47,407 nt of DNA from an uncultured Bacilli bacterium (GCA_934120015.1 CAKOTD010000007.1:1-47407); one strand, 5' to 3'; positions 25,809 through 34,602 are shown, numbered from the stretch's first letter. The notes: generated by a model not told the origin, from the sequence alone. Program-made: numbers and translations.

Positions 25809-27852
25809 AGTTCCATATTATCTTAATATCCCTTGAATTTGTTGTTTCATCATAATTTCCTATGAGAATTTTATCTATAAAATTATAGGCAATTTCAATA
25901 GATAATTCTTCTATATGTCTGTACTTTTTAAAGATATTCTTTTTAGTTTTTACTGTTTCTTTTTTTGCTAGTGTAGATGATATTTCTTTCTTCACTATTT
26001 TTTGTAGTTCTTCTAACTTTTCGTTATCATCTTTATACTTATTCATTAATATTAAAAACTCTTTTTCTCTTAGTATCCCATTTGTGCGATCCTCATATAG
26101 CTTTTGAAAATATGTACTTTTACCTTGTAATTCCTTATTAATACTTTGTAATTCTTTTTCTAATGAATTTAATTTATCTTTGTATAAATCTTGTTCTATT
26201 ACTTCGTTTTGCATTTCTTTAAGATCATCTTCTTCATAAAATTTCTTTAACATTTCATTCATTTTTTCTAATATGAATTGATGTAGCCCGTCTTCTCTAA
26301 TAGAAGTTTTATTATCACAATTAGACCAGTTTGTCTTTTTATCTTTACAACATAAATATCCAGTACCGTCGGACCTACGAGAACTTGTTTTAGTAAATCT
26401 TTGATTGCAATTAGAACAATATACTTTATTACATAGTGGATGTACTGTACCACCTTTGCAACTTCTAGCAGTATTTTCTAATCTTTCTTGTACTGTGTAC
26501 CATATATCTTTAGCAATTATTGGCTCGTGTGTATTATCCTTTCTAATTCTTGTTTCATCATCATTCCATACTATCGTGTGATTTTTGTAGCTAACTGTTG
26601 TTGATTTGAATTGTACCATATTACCTATATAAACTTCATCAGTAAGTAATGTTCTAATAGTGGAACTAGACCACTTAAATTTTTTTCTTATATTATGAAT
26701 GAAGTCTGATTTCTTTATTTCATCTGCCCCCTTACCATAGATATTTATATAATAATGGGCGTGTTCTCTATTTTCTTTTAGAGTAATTTCAAACTGATAA
26801 TTAATAGTGTGAGTACGATCAAGTTCTTTGGTATATGAAATAATCACTTTAGCTGTCTTTGGTAAACAATCATTTTCATTTAATAAAATACAATCATCTG
26901 TATTAAAGTTATTAATATCAATATTATCATTTTCACTATAATATATTTTTGTCCTATTATTAGTGTATTTCTTTAATACAATATCACATTTATTATTAAA
27001 GTTTTTCATATCAGTAGTTATATAATTAAAACTTACTAAATCCTTTAAGATATATTCTTCTTTATTAGTAAAACTTATATCTAACATATAAGTACCAGTT
27101 TTCTCAATATAACCATAATTTAGATAATCTTTAATTACTGGTAGTTTCAATTTACTACCATTAAGTAATTTGTATTCATAAGGACTTAATATTTTATCTT
27201 CATTTAATCTTCTTGCAATTTTATCAAGCCCATTTCCAGACAAATATTCAGCATAAATTCTTTTAATAACTAGAGAAGATATAGGATCAATTATTAAATG
27301 ACTTTTATTTTCTGGATCTTTCATATAACCATAAGTTGCGAAACTTGAAGTAAGTTGACCGTCTTTTCTTTTTGACTTTAATGTTTCACGAATATTTAAA
27401 GATGTATCTTCTAAATACCACTCGTCAGTTAATCCTAAAATTTGACTTGTTTTTTTGGTTTCTTTTCTAGCATTATCAATTCTATCAACTACTGTTATAA
27501 ATCTTACATTCCATTCGTGAAATAAGTTATGAACGTACTTTTCTACAAGTTCCATATCACGAGCAAATCTAGCTTGTGTTTTACATAAAACAATATCAAC
27601 ATTACCATTTTTACATTCTTCAATCATTCTGTTAAAATCAGGCCTTGTAGCGTCAGATCCAGACCAATCATCATCATTGTAAACACCAACAACTTCCCAG
27701 CCTTGTTCTTTGGCATAATCTTTTAACATTATTTCTTGATTCTTGATACTTTGTGATAATTCTTCTTTTGATAGTTTGTCTTTATCTTCATCTGATAATC
27801 TTAAGTATAACACCACCCTCATAATAGCTTTAATAGTTTGTAATATACTCAT
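25798..27852 (-). CDS. Large serine recombinase (integrase) of element 2
   Basis: A 684-aa protein. The catalytic domain starts at residue 12, with Ser20 in YLRLSDEDKD, then DDDWSGSDATRPDF near 61 and QARFARDMELVEKY near 92. The recombinase domain follows (ATYGYMKDP near 174; IYAEYLSGNGLDKIARRLNE near 199). An insertion of about 140 residues (approximately 240-385), unusual in length, precedes the segment IRTLLTDEVYIGN. The zinc ribbon is seen in CSNCNQRF and in CCKDKKTNWSNC, and a coiled coil covers about 560-640. GGAAGTG precedes the ATG at 27852. The stop lies 33 bp from the left crossover point. It belongs to the TndX/TnpX-like class. The element 1 integrase is clearly a different lineage. 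Confidence 0.95.
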   Translation of the reverse strand: MSILQTIKAIMRVVLYLRLSDEDKDKLSKEELSQSIKNQEIMLKDYAKEQGWEVVGVYNDDDWSGSDATRPDFNRMIEECKNGNVDIVLCKTQARFARDMELVEKYVHNLFHEWNVRFITVVDRIDNARKETKKTSQILGLTDEWYLEDTSLNIRETLKSKRKDGQLTSSFATYGYMKDPENKSHLIIDPISSLVIKRIYAEYLSGNGLDKIARRLNEDKILSPYEYKLLNGSKLKLPVIKDYLNYGYIEKTGTYMLDISFTNKEEYILKDLVSFNYITTDMKNFNNKCDIVLKKYTNNRTKIYYSENDNIDINNFNTDDCILLNENDCLPKTAKVIISYTKELDRTHTINYQFEITLKENREHAHYYINIYGKGADEIKKSDFIHNIRKKFKWSSSTIRTLLTDEVYIGNMVQFKSTTVSYKNHTIVWNDDETRIRKDNTHEPIIAKDIWYTVQERLENTARSCKGGTVHPLCNKVYCSNCNQRFTKTSSRRSDGTGYLCCKDKKTNWSNCDNKTSIREDGLHQFILEKMNEMLKKFYEEDDLKEMQNEVIEQDLYKDKLNSLEKELQSINKELQGKSTYFQKLYEDRTNGILREKEFLILMNKYKDDNEKLEELQKIVKKEISSTLAKKETVKTKKNIFKKYRHIEELSIEIAYNFIDKILIGNYDETTNSRDIKIIWNFTI

Positions 27853-27918
27853 AAAAATAACACTTCCTTTTTGATTATTTTTAATTGTAATTTCAAGTTA
27901 ACTAAATTATAACGAACT

Positions 27919-28104
27919 TTATTCATTTATACGGCCCCCTAAAGAGCAATTTTCCAATCTTTTTATATAATTAAAATATTTTTTATTAAATATATTTTTT
28001 AAATCTTCTTTAGTGGGGTTTTCTATATTAGTGATAAATTCTTCACTAAACCTAAATTTTATATAATTAATTTTTTTTCCTTTTTTATTCTTTTTTTCTT
28101 CCAA
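27919..28104 (-). CDS. Small basic protein preceding the element 2 integrase
   Basis: A 61-aa Lys-rich protein with a TTG start at 28104, preceded by AGGGGTGG. It reads toward the integrase, 66 nt before it, so they are probably cotranscribed. No family is recognised. Like the small ORF in element 1 it is a candidate directionality or regulatory factor on position alone. Confidence 0.5.
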   Translation of the reverse strand: MEEKKNKKGKKINYIKFRFSEEFITNIENPTKEDLKNIFNKKYFNYIKRLENCSLGGRINE

Positions 28105-28412
28105 ATTGCCACCCCTTAATATAAATAAAAAATTATAATTAATAGTTTCTAATTTAACTTATGAGATAAAATTAAATTTGATAACTTTTACATAACTGGA
28201 GTATTAAAAAAATATTATTTTTGTTTAAAATATATGAATTTTGACAACATTTTTCAAATTTTAAAAATTGTATGACATTCTAAGTTTTGTCAATAATAAA
28301 TTTTTATGATATTATAGACATACTGAAAAGACACGAAATTTTTAAATTTTTAAAAATTTAGAAATAATGTGTTTGTTTAGTATATAATATAAATGTAGTT
28401 ATGTGGTGATAA
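28105..28412. other. Gene-free stretch between small ORF and transposase remnant
   Basis: Very AT-rich. It holds a minus-strand TTGACA (near 28290) that could be a -35 box for the small ORF and integrase, with a weak TACAAT 15 bp later. A hairpin GTAGTTA-tgtggtga-TAACTAC (28395-28416) overlaps the end of the transposase frame. Nothing else is recognised. Confidence 0.4.
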
Positions 28413-29583
28413 CTACTGGTTATCTAATTGCTTGCATAATGTTAAAATTGTTCGTAGAAGTTTAGTTGTGCAAGCAACTATTGGCGCGTAATGATGTTTA
28501 CCTTCATTACGTTTTTTTCTGTAATAAATTTCTATATCATTTTCTTGTTTAGAAATAGCAGTAAGTCTAATAATGTTTGATACTACAATATAAAGTATTT
28601 TTCTCATGTATTTGTTACCTGATTTAGAAATTGGACCATGGATATTAATTGATTTACCAGATTGTTTTATAGAAGGCTCTAATCCACAATAAGCAGTTAA
28701 TTCTTTAATGTTATTAAATCTATTAATATCACCAAGTTCAGCAATAATAATGGATGTAGTAAATTCACTAATATCATAAATAGAATTAATGGTTTCAAAA
28801 TATTTAGAATTTTTAGCTAAAAAAGTTATTTTGTATTTAATAACATCAATTGCTTTTTGATATTCATTAATAAGTCTAGCTATTTGAGATAAATTAGAAA
28901 CTAGTTCATCGTTGGCATCAACGGATGGGTAAGAATTAGAAGCATATTCTTTGATTTTTGTTGGTTTTGCTTTCCAATACTTAAAATTATGTTTCTTAAA
29001 GAAATTTTGTAAACAATCTATTCTTGTATTAGAAATAATATCTGCATGTGTGTATTTCTTTATGAGTTGTAAAGCAATATTTGAATAAATTGTATTGTTC
29101 TTAAATACTAATTCATATTCAGGAAAACATAAGTAAATTAGATTTCTATATCTATTTTTAATATTTATACATAGTTCATCTAAAGCAAAGTATTGTCTAG
29201 ACTAAATATAATTGTTCTGGTTTAATATATTCTTTGAATGTATTAGTAAAAAATAAATTAACTAAATTAAAACAATCTTCTTTATCTGTTTTATTTTTTC
29301 TTAAAATTCTTTTGTGCATTTTTCCATAAATAGGATTAATAACAAATACTTTAAAATTATGTTCTAAAAAGAATCTTTCAATTGGTCTATGATAAACACC
29401 AGTAGACTCCATTATTACAGAAATGTTTTCTAATTTAAGTTTATTAATACTATTAAGTAAATTAGTAAAATCATTAATAGAACGATTAATTTCGTAAGGT
29501 TCAATTAAAACTTCACCACAAGAACTAACTGAAGTAATCATACTTTTGTATTTAACTACATCAATAGCTAAGCAGTTATGCAT
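28413..29583 (-). pseudogene. IS110-family transposase, frameshifted
   Basis: The N-terminal part (29583-29197) has the DEDD RuvC-like start NCLAIDVVKYKS, ESTGVYH near residue 60 and the block KTDKEDC near 98. It then hits a TAG at 29197-29199. In another frame the protein continues from about 29196 (QYFALDELCIN) to 28413, with the C-terminal Tnp_20 domain: TAYCGLEP, the serine-containing QSGKSI, and GPISKSGNKYMRK. A single one- or two-base change near 29200 therefore breaks the gene. The intact product would be about 390 aa. It lies entirely within element 2, so this is an insertion sequence that landed in the element and then decayed. Confidence 0.85.
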
Positions 29584-29730
29584 AAGCGTCTTTCTTTCTT
29601 ATCTATGATTGAACTCTTTGTACCATCTATTCCATATCACGCTTGTTATATAAGATTAATAAATAATCCTCACATTCTAAAACTAGGATAATAAAAAGAA
29701 AAAGAGCTAGGCCGTCATGAAATTTGATAC
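29584..29730 (-). ncRNA. Possible IS110 bridge-RNA region
   Basis: IS110 elements carry a long noncoding stretch before the transposase that encodes the guide (bridge) RNA for target and donor. Here about 150-230 nt on the minus strand before the start codon have no ORF and contain short complementary segments. I could not fold it reliably, and since the transposase is broken it may not be active. Confidence 0.3.
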
Positions 29731-29879
29731 TTTAGACCCTTGATATAATCTGCCTAAACTCAATCACATAATTTTACTCAAAATGAGTAGTTTTATTATA
29801 CTATTAAAAAGATGATTTGCAACTTTATCAATTTACTATCTACATTATACGTGATATAATACTATTGAGGTTATTTGCA

Positions 29880-30374
29880 ATGGAAGAAATATTAGTAGAC
29901 AAAAATGGATATAGACAATTTTTTGAAGAATTAAGAAAATTAGAAGAATTAAGTCGTTCTAATTCCGCACTAGGTAGTGAAGCATATAAAGATGCTGTTG
30001 GTGATGGTTGGCACGATAATTTTGCTTTTGAAGAATCAATGAGAGAAAGTAGAGCAATAGCAAAAAGAATTGACGATTTATTGTCAAAACAACAATATTT
30101 AAAAATCATTGATGATAATGATAAAAAAGAAAATTTGGTTAATATTGGGGATAAAATCAGTATAAATATAAAATATTCTGATGATGATATTGAAAATGAA
30201 ATAATAGTATTAACAGGAAATTACATTCCCGATACTACTGATGAAATAAATGAAATATCTTTAAATAGTCCATTAGGAAAAGCACTGTTTAAAGCAAAAA
30301 TTGGAACATCAACATCTTATTTTGTTGGGAGTTCAGAAATATTTATAACCATTTTGGAAAAACTTAATGATTAA
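29880..30374 (+). CDS. GreA/GreB-like transcription factor 1 (element 2)
   Basis: A 164-aa protein with the GreA layout: an N-terminal helical hairpin (residues 1-80) and a C-terminal FKBP-like domain with SLNSPLGKALFKAKIGT near 130, matching the host GreA segment SNESPIAKAIMGLSKG. At the hairpin tip, where GreA has GDLSENAEYDAA with the two acidic residues that stimulate RNA cleavage, it reads GDGWHDNFAFEE. The first Asp is kept and the second acid is displaced. The start at 29880 follows GAGG; the frame from 29817 is extra. An extended -10 box (TGATATAAT, 29853-29861) lies upstream. Confidence 0.75.
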   Translation: MEEILVDKNGYRQFFEELRKLEELSRSNSALGSEAYKDAVGDGWHDNFAFEESMRESRAIAKRIDDLLSKQQYLKIIDDNDKKENLVNIGDKISINIKYSDDDIENEIIVLTGNYIPDTTDEINEISLNSPLGKALFKAKIGTSTSYFVGSSEIFITILEKLND

Positions 30375-30501
30375 ATACATAAAGTTTATAAGTAGAAAGT
30401 AAACTACATGAAGTAAATGAAATATAAGCAAAATTGAACAAAATACTTGATTTTTTCAATAATGTATGTTAGTATATATGGCAAATTTTGGGAGGTGTAG
30501 T

Positions 30502-31035
30502 ATGGAGAAAATGGAACCAATTTATTTGGACCAAAACGGTTATAATGAATTTTTAAGAAAAATTGAGGAATTGAAAGAAGCAATTCAAGCAAACAATATG
30601 GGGAGAAAAGACGCATTTGATGCAAGTTCTGGTGATGGCTGGGATTCTCCAGAGTTTGAGGAACTAGAAAGAACTAATATGAGATTAAACGGAGAATTAC
30701 GTAATATGTATGAATCTCTAAACAGGGTTGTAATAATTCAAAAACATAATAATCAGGAAATAGTTGATATTGGGGATGTTATTTTAGCAGATATGATTTT
30801 CTCTCCAGATGATATGGAAGAAATGACATTTAAGCTAGTTGGTGCAAGTGGAGATTTCAATGCTGAAATTCAAGAAATTTCAATAAATAGTCCATTAGGA
30901 AATGCTGTTTATAAAAAGAAAATTGGAGATACTTGTTCTTATTCAGTAAATAACAGAAATTTTTCAGTTTTACTAAAACAAAAAATGGATTTAACAAAAG
31001 AAAATGGTGCCCCAGTAAAAAAATTAAAAAAATAA
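30502..31035 (+). CDS. GreA/GreB-like transcription factor 2 (element 2)
   Basis: A 177-aa relative of the preceding protein (shared DQNGYNEF / DKNGYRQF starts and the SPLG block near residue 130). The tip reads GDGWDSPEFEEL, so two acidic residues occur at roughly the GreA positions, with Trp in between. The start at the ATG at 30502 follows GGGAGGTG. Like Gre factors it would enter the RNA polymerase secondary channel. The host has its own normal GreA at 41330. A Lys-rich tail ends the protein, and the regulator gene follows 19 nt later. Confidence 0.75.
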   Translation: MEKMEPIYLDQNGYNEFLRKIEELKEAIQANNMGRKDAFDASSGDGWDSPEFEELERTNMRLNGELRNMYESLNRVVIIQKHNNQEIVDIGDVILADMIFSPDDMEEMTFKLVGASGDFNAEIQEISINSPLGNAVYKKKIGDTCSYSVNNRNFSVLLKQKMDLTKENGAPVKKLKK

Positions 31036-31054
31036 TTTTTCATTGAGGTGTAAT

Positions 31055-31621
31055 ATGAGTAAAGTTAGCAATACTTTAACAATGTTAAGATTGTTAGAGA
31101 GCGGTAAAAAGTATTCAGTGAAAGAGTTAGCAGAAAAATTGGAAGTTTCGCCAAGAATGATAAAATCATATAAAGAAGAATTAGAAAAATGCGGAATATA
31201 TGTTGATACTATTCTTGGTAGATATGGTGGTTATGTGTATCATAGAAAACATAATTATAATATATCTTTTGATTATTTAGATGTTGATGCAATAGAAAGT
31301 GTTATATATAAATTAGATTTTAAAGAACAACAAAAATTAAACATTACACTAGAAAAAATAAGATTGATAGTTATTTATTCAGCAGATGAAAAAAGAAATA
31401 TTAAAATTGATAAAGAAGATTTGCAGAAAAAATATAATATTATTTCAAGAGCAATCCAAGAACAAAATATACTAACTTTTAAATTTCACAACAAAGAAAG
31501 ACGATTTCAACCCTTTTCATTCACATACTATAAAGACTTTATTTATATTACTGGCTATTCAATAGATGAAAATGATATTAAGACACTAAATTTAAGTGGA
31601 ATTGATGATTTAAAAATGTGA
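31055..31621 (+). CDS. HTH and WYL-domain transcriptional regulator
   Basis: A 188-aa protein with an N-terminal winged helix (TLTMLRLLESGKKYSVKELAEKLEVS, residues 5-30; recognition helix near PRMIKSYKEELE) and a WYL domain beginning near residue 130 (ILTFKFHNKERRFQPFSFTYYKDFIYITGYS). WYL domains sense nucleic acid fragments or nucleotides and control defence and stress genes. The protein stops soon after the first WYL half, so it is shorter than usual (about 300). A terminator overlaps its end, which separates it from the nucleotide cassette it may control. Confidence 0.8.
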   Translation: MSKVSNTLTMLRLLESGKKYSVKELAEKLEVSPRMIKSYKEELEKCGIYVDTILGRYGGYVYHRKHNYNISFDYLDVDAIESVIYKLDFKEQQKLNITLEKIRLIVIYSADEKRNIKIDKEDLQKKYNIISRAIQEQNILTFKFHNKERRFQPFSFTYYKDFIYITGYSIDENDIKTLNLSGIDDLKM

Positions 31622-31647
31622 TTTTGTAAAAAAATCACATTTTTTTT
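31614..31647 (+). terminator. Intrinsic terminator after the regulator
   Basis: AAATGTGATTT pairs with AAATCACATTT, followed by eight T, overlapping the stop codon of the regulator. Confidence 0.85.
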
Positions 31648-31673
31648 AATGGTACGATATATTGCACCTATAA

Positions 31674-31741
31674 CTGTTATAATCTTTCTTGAAAGGAAAG
31701 TTCCCCCCCCTATGTTAATTTGTTGGGGACAAGGTAGTAAG
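31674..31741 (+). promoter_or_regulatory. Promoter and structured leader of the nucleotide cassette
   Basis: TGTTATAAT (31674-31682) is an extended -10 box. The leader of about 50 nt contains a run of eight C (31703-31710), which is rare in this genome, and a downstream GGGGAC (31725-31730) that can pair with GTTCCCC. CTTG (31688-31691) can extend the pairing with CAAG (31730-31733). The stem would abut or cover the AAGG before the start at 31742. It may be a regulatory leader or a slippage-prone tract; it does not fit the preQ1-I arrangement. Confidence 0.45.
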
Positions 31742-32419
31742 ATGAATAATTTATTTGTTTCTCTATTATATCTTATAATTTCATTTTCTGCAACTTTGGT
31801 AATATATAAAAGATTTGGGAAATTCGGATTATATAGTTGGATGTGTTTGTTAGTTGTTATCTGTAATATTCAAACAATTAAACTATCAGAAATATTTGGG
31901 TTAACAATTTCATTAGGAAATATATCATACGGAGCCTTGTTTCTTACGACTGATATTATAAGTGAAAAATACGGTAGAAGTTCAGCAACAGTGGCAACAA
32001 ATTTAAGTTTTGTTTTTATGGTATTATTCACTATTTTAATGTATCTATTTTTGCAATACATACCATGTAATTCTGATTTTTCACAAGATGCCTTTGAAAC
32101 AATATTTAATTTTATTCCACGTATAACATTGGGAAGTTTAATTGCATATTGTTTTAGTCAACGTTGTGATGCCTACTTATATGAAAAGTTAAAAAAGAAA
32201 TATAATAAAGTTTGGATAAGTAATAACGTTAGTACAATAATTAGCCAAGTATTAGATACTACTATATTTGTTTTAATTGCTTTTGTAGGAACAATGAAAC
32301 TTAATGAAATTATATCTTTAATGATTACTATGATAATTTTTAAATGGATCATAGCAATATTAGATACACCATTTATGCTAATAACAACAAAAATTAAAAA
32401 TAATAAGGAATTGGAGTGA
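31742..32419 (+). CDS. VUT/YhhQ-type transporter (queuosine-precursor transporter family)
   Basis: A 225-aa membrane protein with six helices. The segment FGLTISLGNISYGALFLTTDIISEKYGR (about residues 45-75, quoted here only as motif ISYG...TDIxxEKYG) and the C-terminal IIFKWIIAILDTPFMLI helix are characteristic of the VUT/YhhQ family, which imports 7-deazapurine precursors of queuosine (preQ0, preQ1 or queuine). I place the start at the ATG at 31742. The frame from 31649 translates the leader and terminator. As first gene of the cassette it probably brings in the base used by the phosphoribosyltransferase that follows 6 nt later. Confidence 0.85.
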   Translation: MNNLFVSLLYLIISFSATLVIYKRFGKFGLYSWMCLLVVICNIQTIKLSEIFGLTISLGNISYGALFLTTDIISEKYGRSSATVATNLSFVFMVLFTILMYLFLQYIPCNSDFSQDAFETIFNFIPRITLGSLIAYCFSQRCDAYLYEKLKKKYNKVWISNNVSTIISQVLDTTIFVLIAFVGTMKLNEIISLMITMIIFKWIIAILDTPFMLITTKIKNNKELE

Positions 32420-32425
32420 TTAATT

Positions 32426-32974
32426 ATGAAAAAATGTTTATTAAATGAAGAACAAAAAATATTAAAGTCAAATGACAAAATTGTAAAATTCGACTACGAG
32501 CATTATATTGATGCTTGTAAAATTATGGCTGAAGAAATTAAAAAAAATTACAATTTAGATGAAGATAATATTGAATTAATTGGTATGGCTAGAGGTGGTT
32601 TACCTATGCTAGTTACGTTATCACATCTATTAGGAATAAGAAAAGTATCAATGATTCAAACACAAATGAGTAATTCAGATAATTGCCACGATTATGGTAA
32701 ATTTAGATATATGAGTGATAATATAGATAACTTTAAAAAAAAATGTATATTATTTGAAGACATAATTTATAAAGGAACAACTACGAATGGTGTTATTGAT
32801 ATATTAAAACAAAGAGGAAAAGAAGTTCTTGGTGTATATTCTTTGATAATTGATAAAGGTTTCAAAAAAATTGAAATACCAAATAATGATGTAGATATTA
32901 AATATGCTTATGAAATAACAGAAGATGATTGGGTTTACTTTTTCTGGGAAACAGATTTAAGAGAAATAAAATAA
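32426..32974 (+). CDS. Purine-type phosphoribosyltransferase
   Basis: A 182-aa cytoplasmic enzyme of the type I PRTase fold. The PRPP loop is LFEDIIYKGTTTNGV (about residues 108-122), with ED where most have DD. ARGGLPM near residue 55 is the PPi loop, and DDWVYFFWE near the C-terminus is the base-binding hood motif seen in xanthine/guanine PRTases (compare WVxxPWE). It would join a purine-like base to ribose 5-phosphate. The neighbouring VUT transporter suggests a 7-deazapurine, which is inference. GGAGTG of its ribosome site overlaps the transporter stop. Confidence 0.85.
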   Translation: MKKCLLNEEQKILKSNDKIVKFDYEHYIDACKIMAEEIKKNYNLDEDNIELIGMARGGLPMLVTLSHLLGIRKVSMIQTQMSNSDNCHDYGKFRYMSDNIDNFKKKCILFEDIIYKGTTTNGVIDILKQRGKEVLGVYSLIIDKGFKKIEIPNNDVDIKYAYEITEDDWVYFFWETDLREIK

Positions 32975-33001
32975 TAATTTAACATTTGGGAGGTGTTTAT
33001 A

Positions 33002-33613
33002 ATGATTGATACGAAAAATAATCCTATTGTAATTTCTGGTCCATCAGGTAGTGGGAAATCGGAACTTATAGAATATATCGAAAGGGAATATCCAACTTTT
33101 TTGGAAGCTACTGGAATAACAACTAGAGCTAAAAGAGAAATTGAAGTTGGGAGAATGTATTTTGTTAGTAAAGCAGAATTTGAAAATTTAATTTCAACAG
33201 ACGGTTTAATAGAATATTGTATTTATAATAATAATTATTATGGAGTACCTAAAAGTGAATTTGAAAAATTGAAAGAATATCATTTAATGTTTAATGTTGG
33301 CTATTCATCAGCAAAAGAAATTAAGAAAATGTATGAAGATACAACTATGATTTATCTTATGCCACCGACAAAAGAAGAATTGCTATGTAGATTAGGAGAT
33401 CGTGGTGAGGAAAGATATTTACTAGGTATTCAAGAAACTATGAATTATGCCTTAAAATATGATTATTTATTGTTATCATTGACTAATGATATGAAAACAA
33501 CAACAAATGACTTTATGGATATTGTAAATCAAAAGGAAGAATCAAAACAAAAAAGATTAGTACTAGCTAAAAACAAAGATTTTATAACTAACTTTTATAA
33601 GGGAAGGCGCTAA
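33002..33613 (+). CDS. Guanylate kinase-like nucleoside monophosphate kinase
   Basis: A 203-aa protein with P-loop GPSGSGKS (residues about 12-19), TTRAKREIEVGRMYFVS (GMP-binding, about 34-50), and the YGVPKSEF block near 83, all guanylate-kinase hallmarks. The lid and C-terminal region differ from housekeeping Gmk, so the base recognised may differ too. It would phosphorylate the PRTase product to a diphosphate. The start is the ATG at 33002; GTG at 32993 lies inside the ribosome site GGGAGGTG. The next gene starts 2 nt after its stop. Confidence 0.85.
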   Translation: MIDTKNNPIVISGPSGSGKSELIEYIEREYPTFLEATGITTRAKREIEVGRMYFVSKAEFENLISTDGLIEYCIYNNNYYGVPKSEFEKLKEYHLMFNVGYSSAKEIKKMYEDTTMIYLMPPTKEELLCRLGDRGEERYLLGIQETMNYALKYDYLLLSLTNDMKTTTNDFMDIVNQKEESKQKRLVLAKNKDFITNFYKGRR

Positions 33614-33615
33614 AA

Positions 33616-34602
33616 ATGATTTGCAAATTGAACTTAGATGACAAAATAGAAGTTAGTAAAATTAAAAAATTTTTAGCAGATAACTCTGATTCTGATTATA
33701 TGCAAAGCATTGAGTGGAATATTATTAGAAATGAAAAAACAAAATATTTTATATACTATGTTGAAAATGAAGAAATAATATGGAGTTGTAATTTACTAGA
33801 AAAAGAGAAAAATAATACTAAATATTTATATGCACCGAGAGGCCCTGTATTAAAAAATTCTAATTTTGACTTAATAAATTTATTCTTAAAAAATATAAGA
33901 GAATGGATGTCAATAAAAAAATACACAATACTTGTAATTAACCCGTATATAAATGAAATAGATTTAAAAAAGATTTCAAGCAAATACAATTATAGAATTA
34001 CACAAAATAATGATTATAGTAATTTGCTTGATTCTTGTAAATTAGCAATTATGGATATAATATTTAATGAAGAAGAACTTATAAAAAAACTACCAGGTAA
34101 ATTTAGACAAAATACAAGAAGATCATATCGTAAAGAATTAACAAGTAAAATTTCAAAAGAAGTAGATTTAGATAATTTCTACAAATTATATATTCAAACA
34201 TCAGAAAGACATAAATTTAAACCACATACTATTGAATATTTTAAAAAACTTATATCAACTTATAATGATAGTTTAATTTTTTTAGAAGTTTGGTATAACA
34301 ATATGCCCCTAGCAATGAGTATCGATATTATTTATAATAATAAGTTAATATACTTATACGGAGTTAGTTCAACTGAAAATAGAAATTTATTAGGAATGTA
34401 TAATATGCAATGGGAAGCTATTAAGTATTGTATTAATAACAAAATACCGAAATATGATTTTGGCGGAGTATTCTGTGAAGAAAATGATATAGAGAATAAG
34501 GATTATGGATTGTATAATTTTAAAAAAGGATATTGTTATAATGGATTTATTGATATTGTTCCAGATATAACTTTTACTTTTGGAGGTAATAAAAATGATT
34601 AA
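33616..34602 (+). CDS. FemAB/FemX-like aminoacyl (peptidyl) transferase
   Basis: A 328-aa protein with two GNAT-like halves. Family marks are YAPRGPV near residue 73, FRQNTRRSYRK near 160, YLYGVSSTENRNLLGMYNMQ near 250 and YDFGGVF...YGLYNFKKGY near the end. FemAB enzymes use aminoacyl-tRNA to add amino acids, usually to lipid II. Relatives such as PacB in pacidamycin synthesis aminoacylate nucleoside antibiotics. Placed among nucleotide enzymes, the second role looks more likely here than cell-wall work, but that is inference. It overlaps the next gene by 8 nt. Confidence 0.8.
   Translation: MICKLNLDDKIEVSKIKKFLADNSDSDYMQSIEWNIIRNEKTKYFIYYVENEEIIWSCNLLEKEKNNTKYLYAPRGPVLKNSNFDLINLFLKNIREWMSIKKYTILVINPYINEIDLKKISSKYNYRITQNNDYSNLLDSCKLAIMDIIFNEEELIKKLPGKFRQNTRRSYRKELTSKISKEVDLDNFYKLYIQTSERHKFKPHTIEYFKKLISTYNDSLIFLEVWYNNMPLAMSIDIIYNNKLIYLYGVSSTENRNLLGMYNMQWEAIKYCINNKIPKYDFGGVFCEENDIENKDYGLYNFKKGYCYNGFIDIVPDITFTFGGNKND

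Noticed and set aside
31688..31741. preQ1 riboswitch before the VUT transporter
   Set aside because: The context is right, but the C-run precedes the G-run and the A-rich 3' tail of class I is missing. Class II and III features are not seen either. Kept only as an unassigned leader.
31649..31741. N-terminal extension of the transporter
   Set aside because: It would translate the T-run after a terminator, the promoter and the C8 leader. The Met at 31742 begins the family's usual sequence.
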